Translations under genes and position numbers: made by a program
Shown: piece after piece, positions 25,624 through 33,714 of the stretch
How positions within the stretch are numbered: the stretch's first letter is position 1
Layout of the letters: every line of letters begins with the position of its first letter
DNA from: Eubacteriales bacterium
Lineage (GTDB): Bacteria > Bacillota > Clostridia > Lachnospirales > Lachnospiraceae
Assembly (NCBI GenBank): GCA_030536575.1
Contig: JAUNPS010000007.1
Coordinates: forward strand, 1 to 64,000
DNA: 64,000 nt
Direction: 5' to 3'
The notes under the pieces: generated by a model
Told to the model about the DNA's origin: nothing
The model's input: only the letters and a program-made list of their open reading frames with translations
Databases searched by the model: none

Positions 25624-26565
25624 TCACTTTGTGATCCTGTATTTTCCAAATCCAAAGCTCGTATGCTTCCCGATGTGAACCAGCTCGCCTGCCAGCAACA
25701 ATGCGAACTCTTCCTCAAAGGCTTCCGTAAATGTCATCTGGCCTCGTATTCCCTTCAACACCATTTTCTTGTTTTTCCGGAAGGATACTCTCGGAACGCT
25801 ACATGAAAAAGCTCTCTGCTCCAGCCGTCTGGGAATGTTCAGTTCCTTCCGGTAATACGATTCGCCATCTATATTTTCAAAGCAGTCCAGCATATAGATT
25901 CTTCGCATGGCTGCCAGAAGTATCGGCTCTGTCTGAAACTCCTGTACAAATTCACCGTGGTATTTTACCGTCAAGGGAGTCATGAAATGCATTGTATACA
26001 CTGCTCCCTCTGACGTCCCCAGCTGCGCAAGCCGCTGTCTCACATAGTCGCGGACGCATTCTACCTGATACCGTTCCATGTATATATTGTTTTTCTCCAG
26101 AATTTGCTGATTCCTCGTATTCGCAATAGAAACTATCTTAAATCTCGCCCGGTCTTTTCCAATGCCGTATGCACCCAACTGATGCAGCGCCTGCAAGAAC
26201 TGGTTAAAATACACGATCGTCTTTCCGAACAGTACCAGTGAGAACTCCAGCAGCTCACCCGACTCAAAATATTCCCTTGTATCCTCACATTCCAGAACGT
26301 ATCCAATGCTTTCTCCGGAGGTCACAAAATCCGGTTTTCGGTCAAATTGGGAATACAATGTCCGCTGCACCAGACATTCCCTGCGAAAGTCGCATAACTC
26401 GCATTCTCTGTCCCGAATACAATTTGCGCGGAGCAACATCTCTCCGATGCCTCCGCGCAGCGCTGATGATTTGTGACGCGGCATCCTCACAGCCTCTGTA
26501 AATGCAAGTGTAAAATGCAGCTTCACATACCGTATATTTAATATCGTTTCCAGTTCTGAATTCAC
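25624..26565 (-). CDS. cas6: Cas6 crRNA-processing endonuclease
   Basis: This 313-residue RAMP endoribonuclease cuts the pre-crRNA within its repeats. Near the N-terminus it has a four-cysteine cluster (CIRDRECELCDFRREC), usual in this Cas6 branch and probably zinc binding. The C-terminal glycine-rich loop with nearby histidines reads LVHIGKHTSFGFGKYRI. A GTG start at 26565 follows GGGAGG with ten bases spacing; an upstream GTG at 26604 after GAGGAAAA is an alternative and would add 13 residues. One processing enzyme probably serves all three arrays, whose repeats differ only in a few central bases. Confidence 0.9.
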   Translation of the reverse strand: MNSELETILNIRYVKLHFTLAFTEAVRMPRHKSSALRGGIGEMLLRANCIRDRECELCDFRRECLVQRTLYSQFDRKPDFVTSGESIGYVLECEDTREYFESGELLEFSLVLFGKTIVYFNQFLQALHQLGAYGIGKDRARFKIVSIANTRNQQILEKNNIYMERYQVECVRDYVRQRLAQLGTSEGAVYTMHFMTPLTVKYHGEFVQEFQTEPILLAAMRRIYMLDCFENIDGESYYRKELNIPRRLEQRAFSCSVPRVSFRKNKKMVLKGIRGQMTFTEAFEEEFALLLAGELVHIGKHTSFGFGKYRITK

Positions 26566-26679
26566 AACTTTCAAACCTCCCGATATTCTTTTGTTTTCTT
26601 CCACTTTTCCTCAAGACGTTCTCCTGACTCTGTGCTGAATGACCTCTAAACTTTCGTTGTGCCCGCTCTTTCTACGATT

Positions 26680-27036
26680 TTAGTATTCTCTATACCGCAC
26701 AAACTGATAAAAAACTGTCTTCTCCGTGCAGTCTTCTCCTGCTCTTTCCTGCACTCTGCGCACACTGCACGCCGCACCTACCACTACGCCATGCTCTTTC
26801 AGAAGCCTTACCACATGATACGCCATACAGAATTCTCCCTGGCAGAGCACAAAATCCGGCTTCCGCTTCAGAATCAGTGCGGTATATTTCCGCGCTTCAC
26901 TAACAATCTCCTCTGTGGATGCCATAGGGTCAATTTGGGGAAATGGAATATCGATAATCGCCCCATATGGTGACGATGCCGCCAGCTGTTCCTGGCTCCA
27001 GTGGGTGCTCGGATGATTTGTAAAATTTACGAACAT
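26680..27036 (-). CDS. Csx20-like putative ring nuclease
   Basis: This 118-residue single-domain protein begins MFVNFTNHPSTHWSQEQL and carries IIDIPFPQIDP and FVLCQGEFCMAYHVVRLLKEHG, ending FYQFVRYREY. I associate this pattern with the small Rossmann-like Csx20 family of type III loci, regarded as ring nucleases that destroy cyclic oligoadenylate and so switch off CARF effectors. The family name is from memory and is moderately certain; the function here is inferred. It is the first protein gene after CRISPR array 3, and its GGAGG ribosome binding site (27046-27050) lies inside the degenerate terminal repeat of that array. Confidence 0.6.
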   Translation of the reverse strand: MFVNFTNHPSTHWSQEQLAASSPYGAIIDIPFPQIDPMASTEEIVSEARKYTALILKRKPDFVLCQGEFCMAYHVVRLLKEHGVVVGAACSVRRVQERAGEDCTEKTVFYQFVRYREY

Positions 27037-27040
27037 GCTT

Positions 27041-27295
27041 TTGAACCTCCAAGCTGTGCGGATTTCTTCATTTCCACAAAAGGAAGTGAAAAACAAATAA
27101 AATGGGCAAACACTGTGACAATACCCTCTAACGGGTTCTCTTCATTTCCACAAACCAAAAAATATGCCCTGGAAAGCGGGATATCTGTGACAATACCCTC
27201 TAACGGGTTCTCTTCATTTCCACTCAAACAGGGATACACGTCCCTTTTGCAATTTCAAGTGACAATACCCTCTAACGGGTTCTCTTCATTTCCAC
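27041..27295 (-). CRISPR. CRISPR array 3: three intact repeats plus one degenerate
   Basis: Intact 37-bp repeats lie at 27115-27151, 27187-27223 and 27259-27295, with spacers of 35-37 bp. A degenerate terminal copy at 27041-27077 keeps only the CTTCATTTCCAC side. The core variant in transcript sense is CCCGTTAGAGGG, intermediate between arrays 1 and 2. The leader is on the right, so transcription runs leftwards straight into the csx20-like gene and the effector operon. Confidence 0.95.
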
Positions 27296-27475
27296 GGTAT
27301 CCCTCTGAAACCCTTATAAATAAAGGCTTCCCAAGCCCATTTTTGCATGTAATTACCAGAATATTCTGACTTCTAGCTTTTTAACCCTACTTTTTGGTTT
27401 TTTCAATTTCTTTATTTTTAGTATATCTTTCTCTCCCTGCAAAGTCAATCTTTTTCTTGTATCATAACACGGTTA
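27296..27475 (-). promoter_or_regulatory. Leader and promoter of CRISPR array 3
   Basis: This is the third copy of the conserved leader. On the minus strand TTGACT (27443-27448) and TATACT (27420-27425) are 17 bases apart, 125 bases before the first repeat. The palindrome is shortened to CAGAATATTCTG (27357-27368). I see no other good promoter between here and the start of the csx20-like gene, so this one may also drive the effector operon. From 27476 to 27630 there is no recognisable gene. Confidence 0.85.
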
Positions 27476-27630
27476 TTGTATCCCAGAAGGCGCATAGGAA
27501 CCGTTAGTGCTATAGGAACTCAGAAAGAATCACTCCGTTTTACTTACCTTTTCATCCAAATCCCTCGCTCACCCCTAATCTCCCCCCTACGGTTCTAAGG
27601 GCCTTTTGTCTGGCAGACGTTTCGCCTTCT

Positions 27631-28038
27631 TTACTCCGCATCCAGCAGCTCATCCACCTTTCCACGGAACTCATAAAATTTATCAAGATACACATCCGTA
27701 ATCGCCCGGCAATACGCCTTCACAATCTCCCCATCATAATCATGCGCAAGCTGATTCCGCACCTTCAGCATCTCCATCCAAACATCCTCAGAAATCATTC
27801 CCATCCGAAAAGCCGCCCGCAGCACCTCTCTCGGCGACCCCGCCACAAAATCCGTAACCGCATAATACTGAACCATCAAATCCTTCATAACCTTCCAAGC
27901 CAAATCAAACGTAATACTAAACTTCGCACTGGTTCCACTCAAAACAAACGAATCCTCCAAGTCCCTCTCCCTGGCCTCCGCCAACGAATCCAACGACCTT
28001 TTAAACGACTCATACCGCCTTATAAATTTCTCGTCCAT
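27631..28038 (-). CDS. HepT-like HEPN toxin
   Basis: This 135-residue all-helical HEPN protein is of the HI0074/HepT type. The RNase motif R-x4-H-x-Y is complete (Arg94, His99, Tyr101 in RNQLAHDYD). The start at 28038 has GGAGG 12 bases upstream; the longer frame would read through the partner gene. It overlaps the end of the nucleotidyltransferase gene by 29 bases. In type VII toxin-antitoxin pairs this protein is the toxin. It is the last gene before the leader of CRISPR array 3. Confidence 0.85.
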   Translation of the reverse strand: MDEKFIRRYESFKRSLDSLAEARERDLEDSFVLSGTSAKFSITFDLAWKVMKDLMVQYYAVTDFVAGSPREVLRAAFRMGMISEDVWMEMLKVRNQLAHDYDGEIVKAYCRAITDVYLDKFYEFRGKVDELLDAE

Positions 28039-28291
28039 ACTGCGCAATATCCTCCAACAAAAGCTCATTCCTACATACATCCAAATCCACCAGATCCACC
28101 GTATACAACGTCGGAATCTCCTCAATCTCTTCCCTCAGCGCCTCAAAATCCGTTGCTCCCGAAACCGCCAGGTCAATATCGCTGCGCTCCAGCGCCGTCC
28201 CCTTCGCCCGCGACCCAAACAAAACCACCCTCCGAACCGCATACTTTCCACAAATTCGCACCGCTTCCTCAATCACTTCCTGAACCCGCAT
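28010..28291 (-). CDS. MntA-like minimal nucleotidyltransferase antitoxin
   Basis: This 93-residue MNT-fold protein has the full motif GSRAKG...SDIDLAV (Gly26-Ser27, Asp38, Asp40). In HepT/MntA pairs this enzyme transfers AMP groups to the tyrosine of the HEPN motif and so disarms the toxin. Gene order nucleotidyltransferase then HEPN, with overlap, is the usual arrangement. It lies 21 bases downstream of the Nudix gene and probably shares its transcript. Confidence 0.88.
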   Translation of the reverse strand: MRVQEVIEEAVRICGKYAVRRVVLFGSRAKGTALERSDIDLAVSGATDFEALREEIEEIPTLYTVDLVDLDVCRNELLLEDIAQYGREIYKAV

Positions 28292-28312
28292 CCAAACCGC
28301 TCCTTTCCAAAC

Positions 28313-28762
28313 TTACCGAACCGCAGCCTCCCACTCCCCATCCACAATCGTATACTGAAACTCCGTCAGCCCCGGTTCCTCAAACACCCGCAGCAGCTCA
28401 AAAAAATCCTCCACCAACTCCAGCTCCCTCAACCGGCTCCTCTTTACCCACTCCACCGTGCCCTCCTCCGACGACCGCAGGCTCCCCCGGAACTCCTCCG
28501 TCTTAAACAAAAAGACCAAATACCTTCCCCCTTCAATCGGAAACTGCTTCACCCCGCACAGCACCGGATTTCGAATCTCCAGCCCCGTCTCCTCCCGCAC
28601 TTCCCGCTTCACCGCCTCCACAAAAGACTCCCCCGGCTCCACATGCCCGCCCGGAAACGTATAGCCCTTCCAATCCTCTTTCACCCGGTTCTGCAGCAAA
28701 ACCCGATCCTCTTCGTATACCATGCACAATGTCGTCAGCTCTACGCGCTCCGTCCGTCTCAT
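28313..28762 (-). CDS. Nudix (MutT-like) hydrolase
   Basis: This 149-residue enzyme has a complete Nudix box: Gly39, Glu45, then REVREETG at 53-60. It hydrolyses nucleoside diphosphates linked to another group; the closest general description is an 8-oxo-dGTP diphosphatase-like MutT protein, but substrate cannot be read from the box. The ATG at 28762 starts MRRTERVELT. It leads an apparent operon with the MntA and HepT genes. That company suggests an accessory or defence role as an alternative to housekeeping. Confidence 0.88.
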   Translation of the reverse strand: MRRTERVELTTLCMVYEEDRVLLQNRVKEDWKGYTFPGGHVEPGESFVEAVKREVREETGLEIRNPVLCGVKQFPIEGGRYLVFLFKTEEFRGSLRSSEEGTVEWVKRSRLRELELVEDFFELLRVFEEPGLTEFQYTIVDGEWEAAVR

Positions 28763-28894
28763 ATCCCATTCCCCTCTTCGCTTTCGTATCCTGCCCGCCC
28801 GGCTATTCCCGCAGCCAGCTATTTTTCTTTATCTCATAGCTTAACATAATCCCAAACTTCCTACAATATATACCAGAGGAAATTCCATATTTTT

Positions 28895-28984
28895 TCACTC
28901 ATCGTCTACCTCAATCAGCTCATGGACGGCTCCTTTCCTGGTCTTTAACTCCTGTACAAATTTCTTTAAATAAACCGTGTCCAT
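28895..28984 (-). CDS. Possible 29-residue small protein
   Basis: A short frame starts MDTVYLKKFVQELKT and ends LIEVDDE. A GAGG lies about nine bases before the ATG. It sits just downstream of the AlbA_2-type regulator gene on the same strand. The peptide looks like one charged helix. It could be a real small protein, a remnant of a larger gene, or chance. Confidence 0.3.
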   Translation of the reverse strand: MDTVYLKKFVQELKTRKGAVHELIEVDDE

Positions 28985-29004
28985 AAATACGCCTCACATG
29001 CTAT

Positions 29005-30345
29005 TTACAATCGCTTCAACACTTCCCACACTGGCTTCTGTTTTGATCCGACCCGTCTGATATAGCCTTTATCTCTAAGTGAATCCAATGCCCTCTGTAC
29101 CGTTCTCACAGTCTTGGAAATCTTTTCAGCTATCTCATCTCTTGACGAATCTGGTTTCTGCTTTAATATTGCAAGAACCGCCATTTCTGTACCATTCAAA
29201 GTGACATCTAAAGTGACATTTTGGATGTCACTTTGGATCTCAGGCCTAAAAATAATAAATTTAAATCCATTTTCTCTGTTTTCGTAGGAATACTGAATCC
29301 CTACATCCTTGCACAAACTGTGGATTCTCTTAAATCCGCTTCCAAACTGCTCTATAGACTTATTCAGGTACAGGATTTTCGCTATCGTAACATTCCTGAT
29401 TTCTGATTCAACATTTTCTTTTATATACTCCTCCGGTTTATGCCTGCTTGCATATTCTCCGGGGCTATAAACCGTAATCATGCTGGGATGAATACATATC
29501 TCATGACTTGTCCTTCCATTATATATCGCATGAGCAAAGCTATTGGCCAATGTCTCCCTAATGACAGCTACGGGGATTTCAGGAATTTCTTTCCGTTCTG
29601 TTCCGGTAATTTCACTTCTCCATCGAATATTCTTTAATATGTATCCTTCCGCGATATTAAGCAAATTATAGATATTATCCTCAAATAATTTCATATCAAG
29701 AAATGTCAGTTTCTCATCTGTTGCAAATATTCCGGCTTTTAAAGAAACTGGGTGCGTACTTCCAAAAAGGACTTCGCCGGCATTCGTTAAATTGTTGTCA
29801 TAAATAAGGCCGAATCTTTTAAGCACAATCGGGCACGTATATCTTCCTTCCGGCAATCTTCCCGCAGAAACAGCTTTCTGCCAAAACGATTTTATTGCAG
29901 ATTTATCTATTTGTTTGACTGATGCATCCGATTTTCCTTTTTCCCATTTTTCTCTATATTTATTTGCAACAAAAAAAGCTTTTAGTTCTTCCGGCGTAAC
30001 CTCCCTATCTTCGTCTGCTGTTCTTAAATAATACCTTCCCGATGCTGAATATGGGGCATTCTCACCGCTGAATTCTATCTTAACCAAATGCTTTTCACCA
30101 AGGATTACCTCTTCAATAACAGGATATATTTGGGGTTTTATGTTCTCATAAACCGCTCTGGAAACATCTCTTAATGATGACTCTGAAACATCCTGTCCAA
30201 CAACTTCTCCGCTCGGCTTTACACCAAAATATAATGTTCCAATGCCATGTTTGTTTAAGATAGACGATATAGAAATCATCGCCTCTTTCATTTCCCCGGT
30301 AGTCTTTTTAAATTCAAGCGTCTCTGTTTCTTTCCCCAGATTCAT
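29005..30345 (-). CDS. AlbA_2/Schlafen-type ATP-binding transcriptional regulator (COG2865)
   Basis: This 446-residue protein has three parts. An N-terminal AlbA_2 domain (ETLEFKKTTGEMKEAM, then GIGTLYFGVKPSGEVVGQ) binds nucleic acid. A middle part has a GHKL-like ATPase segment (RETLANSFAHAIYNG near 265, then FGSGFKRI). A C-terminal winged helix follows (SSRDEIAEKISKTVRTVQRALDSLRDKGYI). A linker SDIQNVTLDVTLNG joins the last two. Such proteins occur as self-regulating transcription factors and in defence islands. Its promoter carries the same GTGACA motif that is repeated inside its own coding linker, which fits autoregulation. Confidence 0.85.
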   Translation of the reverse strand: MNLGKETETLEFKKTTGEMKEAMISISSILNKHGIGTLYFGVKPSGEVVGQDVSESSLRDVSRAVYENIKPQIYPVIEEVILGEKHLVKIEFSGENAPYSASGRYYLRTADEDREVTPEELKAFFVANKYREKWEKGKSDASVKQIDKSAIKSFWQKAVSAGRLPEGRYTCPIVLKRFGLIYDNNLTNAGEVLFGSTHPVSLKAGIFATDEKLTFLDMKLFEDNIYNLLNIAEGYILKNIRWRSEITGTERKEIPEIPVAVIRETLANSFAHAIYNGRTSHEICIHPSMITVYSPGEYASRHKPEEYIKENVESEIRNVTIAKILYLNKSIEQFGSGFKRIHSLCKDVGIQYSYENRENGFKFIIFRPEIQSDIQNVTLDVTLNGTEMAVLAILKQKPDSSRDEIAEKISKTVRTVQRALDSLRDKGYIRRVGSKQKPVWEVLKRL

Positions 30346-30360
30346 AAAGCTCGCCTCTTT

Positions 30361-30405
30361 TCACTAAAGTGACACCATTATACAATGAAATGACATTTTT
30401 GTCAC
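30361..30405 (-). promoter_or_regulatory. Promoter with GTGACA operators for the AlbA_2-type gene
   Basis: On the minus strand GTGACA (30400-30405) is followed after 17 bases by TATAAT (30378-30383). The sequence holds GTGACA/TGTCAC half-sites at 30369-30374 and 30400-30405, a partial ATGACAT at 30390-30396, and TCACTAAAGTGA at 30361-30372. Half-sites overlapping both promoter elements suggest repression by the downstream regulator. Confidence 0.6.
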
Positions 30406-30502
30406 TATATTTTTAACAAAAGCTCACCTTTCGCATACTTCCATACCATCCTGTACAATTACGGGCCATGATGATCCATACTATTTCACCAGGAAGGCCG
30501 CG

Positions 30503-33064
30503 CTACCCGCGGCCCACCACAAACCAATGTCTCCCCGCCCCAATCTCCACCTCCTCCCCCGAAAACGGCATCACCAAAATCCCCCTCCCATTCGCCGGAA
30601 TCACAACCTCAATCTCAACCTTCTCCCCTCTCTTCCTCCATTTCACCTCAACCTTTCCGCACGGATGCATCGTCCACGCTTCCACCCACTCACAGCTCTC
30701 CACAATTCCCGGCCGAATCACAATCTTCTCCGCCGGCCTCCCGTCCCTCACACCGCCAATCCCGGCCAATCCGCCGTAAAACCACTCCTCCGCCGCTCCC
30801 AGCATAAAATGATTCTGCGACCCATGGGGCCCGTTCGGATCCGGCCCATCCCACTCTTCCGTGAGCGTCGTGGCCCCATGCTTCACCTGATAGCCATAGC
30901 CCGGCCTGTCCGTAATATTCAGCATCCGATCCAGCACATCATTCCGCCCGGAAAGCATCAGCGCCGCCACCACAAAGGGGAATCCCACATCCCCCGCTGT
31001 CGTCTGATAGCCCCTGCGCTCCAGATCCTTCACCAGCTCCCCAAGCACCTTTTCTTTTTGGTCTTCCTCCACCAGTCCTACCGCCAGGCTCATTGCCTGC
31101 GCGGCCTGGCTTCCGCTCCCATAATGCCCCGTCTGCGCGTCATAGGCCTGCCTGTTATATTCCAGGAACACCTCTTCCCCCAGCTTGCGGTACGCCTGTT
31201 CGTCTTCTTCCTTCCCCAGAATCTGCGCAATTTGCCGCATGATCTGAATATCATAATAATAAATGCACGTCGCCACCACCATCACCGGCGTATTCTGCGA
31301 AAACGGCGTCATTGGCCCAATATCCAGCCAGTCCCCCAGGCCGTGGTGCAGGGTGGCGTGCCAGGTACGGCTGCGCAGGTATTGAATATACCTCTTCATG
31401 TTATCATAAGAATTTACCAATATCTCCCGATCCCCATACCACCGATACAAGTACCACGGGTTTATGATACACGCGCTCCCCCACTCCGGCGAATCATTAT
31501 ACCCCTCATGCGAATGAAACGTCACATACCGCGGGCACACATCCGGCACCAGCCCCTTCGCATCCTGCGCCTCCGCCATATCCCGCTCAATCTTCTCATA
31601 CAGCTTCCGCACATCATAATTATACAGAATTCCCGGCCCGATCAAATGCGTCTGCTCCATCCACCCCAGCTTCTCCCGGTGCGGACAATCCGTAAAAATG
31701 CTCTTCGTATTGCTCAAAATCGCCTGACAAATAATCTGATGAATCCGGTTAAACAATTCGTTCGAGCACCGGAATCCTCCTGCCGCAGGCCGATCCGGGT
31801 AAAGAAATTCTCCCTTTATCCCTTCAATCCAGGGCACCCCGGCCGTCCGCTCCTCCGCCGGAACCGCGCCCTCTACCAACACATACCGAAATCCCGTATA
31901 GGTAAACCGCGGATGATACTTCTGCCGCAACGCCCCATCCATCGTATACTTCCACTGATATCCCTTTCCCGTCACCCGCTGATCCGCCATACCCTGCGCA
32001 TCCACCAGCTCACCAGGCGTAAAACGGATCTCGCTCCCCGCCAGAGGTCGCTCGGCGCCGATCTCCACCGAAATCCATCCGGAAAAATTCGTTCCAAAAT
32101 CATACAGATATTTTCCGTCTCCGACCTCCGATACCTTCACAGGCTCATACGACTCCATAACCTTCAGCGCCGGTATCGTCTGCGCCGTCAGCCTTCCCTT
32201 AGGCGCTTCGACAATTTGACATGGTTCCCATGAATCGTCTTCCACATAAGCCTTTCCTGAAAATCCCGCCTTTCGCAGCCGCGCGTCAAAATCCTCACCG
32301 CCATAAATGCACGAAAACGTCAGCGCGCTCTTCGCCATGTTCCACGATTCATCGCTGACAATCTCCTGCCGCCCGCCGTCCTCATACGCTATATTCATCT
32401 GTACCAAAAACTTACATTTCCCATAGCTTCTCGGAAAATACACATAGCGCCCACCCGGCACATTGTACATCCCGTCTCCCAGAATCAGGCCGCATCCGTT
32501 CTCTCCCTCCTCCAACAGATCCGTCACATCATAACAAGAATACAGGCAGCTCTTATCATAATCCGTCCAGCCCGGCTCCAGCACCGCATCCCCCACGCGC
32601 TTCCCGTTCAGGTACATCTCATAATGTCCCAGTCCGCATACATACAGGCTCGCCCCCTTGATTCCGCCCCTGCACAGAAACGTCTTCCGAAAAATGTGAT
32701 AGGTAAAATCCTCCGTCTCCCCAATCCACTTCCCATGCCACTCCTCTGCGCCAAACAGCGCGGTCTGAAAAAACGAACTTCCGGCGGCTACCTCTTCTCC
32801 CCTCCAGACAAACACTTCCCAGTCATAAACCGTATCCGGCTCCAACGCTTCCCCCGCATACGTCACCTGGCACATCTCGTCAGAACATACCTTCCCGCTG
32901 TCCCAAACCAGATGGCCCTCCTCCCGTTTCGTCACAAAAATCCGGTACGCCTCCTGCTTCCATCCCGCTTCCTCCGTCTCCACATTCCATGAAAAAACTA
33001 CTTCTGATTTTTCAATGCAGCGAGGCGTCTCCATCGCATCCGTCTTTAATCTGACAACCCGCAT
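30503..33064 (-). CDS. GH78 alpha-L-rhamnosidase
   Basis: This 853-residue enzyme is of family GH78, which releases terminal alpha-L-rhamnose. The N-terminal beta domains include an Fn3-like part (VVFSWNVETEEAGWKQEAYRI) and a carbohydrate-binding module with LYVCGLGHYEMYLNGKRVGD. The (alpha/alpha)6 catalytic domain has the family hallmark TDCPHREKLGW followed by WGSACIINPW and GDWLDIGP. There is no signal peptide, so it acts on imported oligosaccharides. The start at 33064 follows GGAGGAG; a start four codons earlier is less likely. It overlaps the upstream aldolase gene by 19 bases and ends the operon. Confidence 0.93.
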   Translation of the reverse strand: MRVVRLKTDAMETPRCIEKSEVVFSWNVETEEAGWKQEAYRIFVTKREEGHLVWDSGKVCSDEMCQVTYAGEALEPDTVYDWEVFVWRGEEVAAGSSFFQTALFGAEEWHGKWIGETEDFTYHIFRKTFLCRGGIKGASLYVCGLGHYEMYLNGKRVGDAVLEPGWTDYDKSCLYSCYDVTDLLEEGENGCGLILGDGMYNVPGGRYVYFPRSYGKCKFLVQMNIAYEDGGRQEIVSDESWNMAKSALTFSCIYGGEDFDARLRKAGFSGKAYVEDDSWEPCQIVEAPKGRLTAQTIPALKVMESYEPVKVSEVGDGKYLYDFGTNFSGWISVEIGAERPLAGSEIRFTPGELVDAQGMADQRVTGKGYQWKYTMDGALRQKYHPRFTYTGFRYVLVEGAVPAEERTAGVPWIEGIKGEFLYPDRPAAGGFRCSNELFNRIHQIICQAILSNTKSIFTDCPHREKLGWMEQTHLIGPGILYNYDVRKLYEKIERDMAEAQDAKGLVPDVCPRYVTFHSHEGYNDSPEWGSACIINPWYLYRWYGDREILVNSYDNMKRYIQYLRSRTWHATLHHGLGDWLDIGPMTPFSQNTPVMVVATCIYYYDIQIMRQIAQILGKEEDEQAYRKLGEEVFLEYNRQAYDAQTGHYGSGSQAAQAMSLAVGLVEEDQKEKVLGELVKDLERRGYQTTAGDVGFPFVVAALMLSGRNDVLDRMLNITDRPGYGYQVKHGATTLTEEWDGPDPNGPHGSQNHFMLGAAEEWFYGGLAGIGGVRDGRPAEKIVIRPGIVESCEWVEAWTMHPCGKVEVKWRKRGEKVEIEVVIPANGRGILVMPFSGEEVEIGAGRHWFVVGRG

Positions 33065-33699
33065 AGTCTCCTCCATTCTGTCACTTTCTTCACATAACTC
33101 TGCACATAGGCCGCCCCCGCGTCCCAGTCTTCCTCCCGCACAATCTCCTTCGGCATCAGCCCGCCCGCAAGGCCCACCCCTGCGTAGCCCTCCTCAAAAA
33201 ACTCCTGGATATTCTCCGGGCTGACGCCACCGATTGCCACATATTCCGTCCCGTCAAAAGGCCCCTGCAATGCCTTCACGTAACCTTTCGCAGCACATTG
33301 CGCAGGAAAAAGCTTCATCGTCCGAAACCCATACGCCAGACTCATCGCCACATCCCCCGGCGTACAGACCCCCGGCAAAAGCGCCGCCTCCTGTTTTGCG
33401 CAAAATTCATACACCTCCCGCGTCGTCCCCGGCGTCAAAAGAAACTGCGCTCCCGCATCCAGCGCCGCCTCCGCCAGCTCCACGGTAATCGCCGTACCCG
33501 CGCCGATCAGACACCACTCTCCAAAATGTCCGCGCAGTTTCCGAATCTGCTCCAATCCGTCCTCACTATTTAACGCCACCTCAAAAAACCGGATTCCGCC
33601 TCTCACAACCGCCTCCGCATAATCCAGCAGAATCTCCGAAGGCACATTCCGGAAAATCGCCAGCACCGGATTCTCCCTCACAACCGCATGCATATCCAT
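33046..33699 (-). CDS. KDPG/KDPGal-type aldolase
   Basis: This 217-residue class I aldolase is of the Eda/DgoA family. It splits 2-dehydro-3-deoxy-6-phospho-galactonate (or gluconate) into pyruvate and glyceraldehyde 3-phosphate. Visible motifs are FFEVALNSEDG, the catalytic glutamate region FRNVPSE, GAGTAI, LLPGVCTPGD and the Schiff-base lysine in MKLFPAQ. The start at 33699 follows GGAGGG. Lying directly downstream of galactonate dehydratase, and with a deoxygalactonokinase in the divergent operon, its physiological substrate is most likely the galactonate derivative. Confidence 0.88.
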   Translation of the reverse strand: MDMHAVVRENPVLAIFRNVPSEILLDYAEAVVRGGIRFFEVALNSEDGLEQIRKLRGHFGEWCLIGAGTAITVELAEAALDAGAQFLLTPGTTREVYEFCAKQEAALLPGVCTPGDVAMSLAYGFRTMKLFPAQCAAKGYVKALQGPFDGTEYVAIGGVSPENIQEFFEEGYAGVGLAGGLMPKEIVREEDWDAGAAYVQSYVKKVTEWRRLCGLSD

Positions 33700-33714
33700 T
33701 TTACAGCCCTCCAT

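Noticed and set aside
27001-27369. Frame with repeated TIPSNGFSSFP peptides
   Set aside because: It is a translation of CRISPR array 3.
30498-30516. GC-rich palindrome at the end of the rhamnosidase gene as terminator
   Set aside because: A GGCCGCG/CGCGGCC stem exists but no T-tract follows on the minus strand.
30527-32233. 568-residue plus-strand frame opposite the GH78 gene
   Set aside because: It is rich in Arg, His and Pro with no motif and no ribosome binding site; the rhamnosidase on the other strand is intact.
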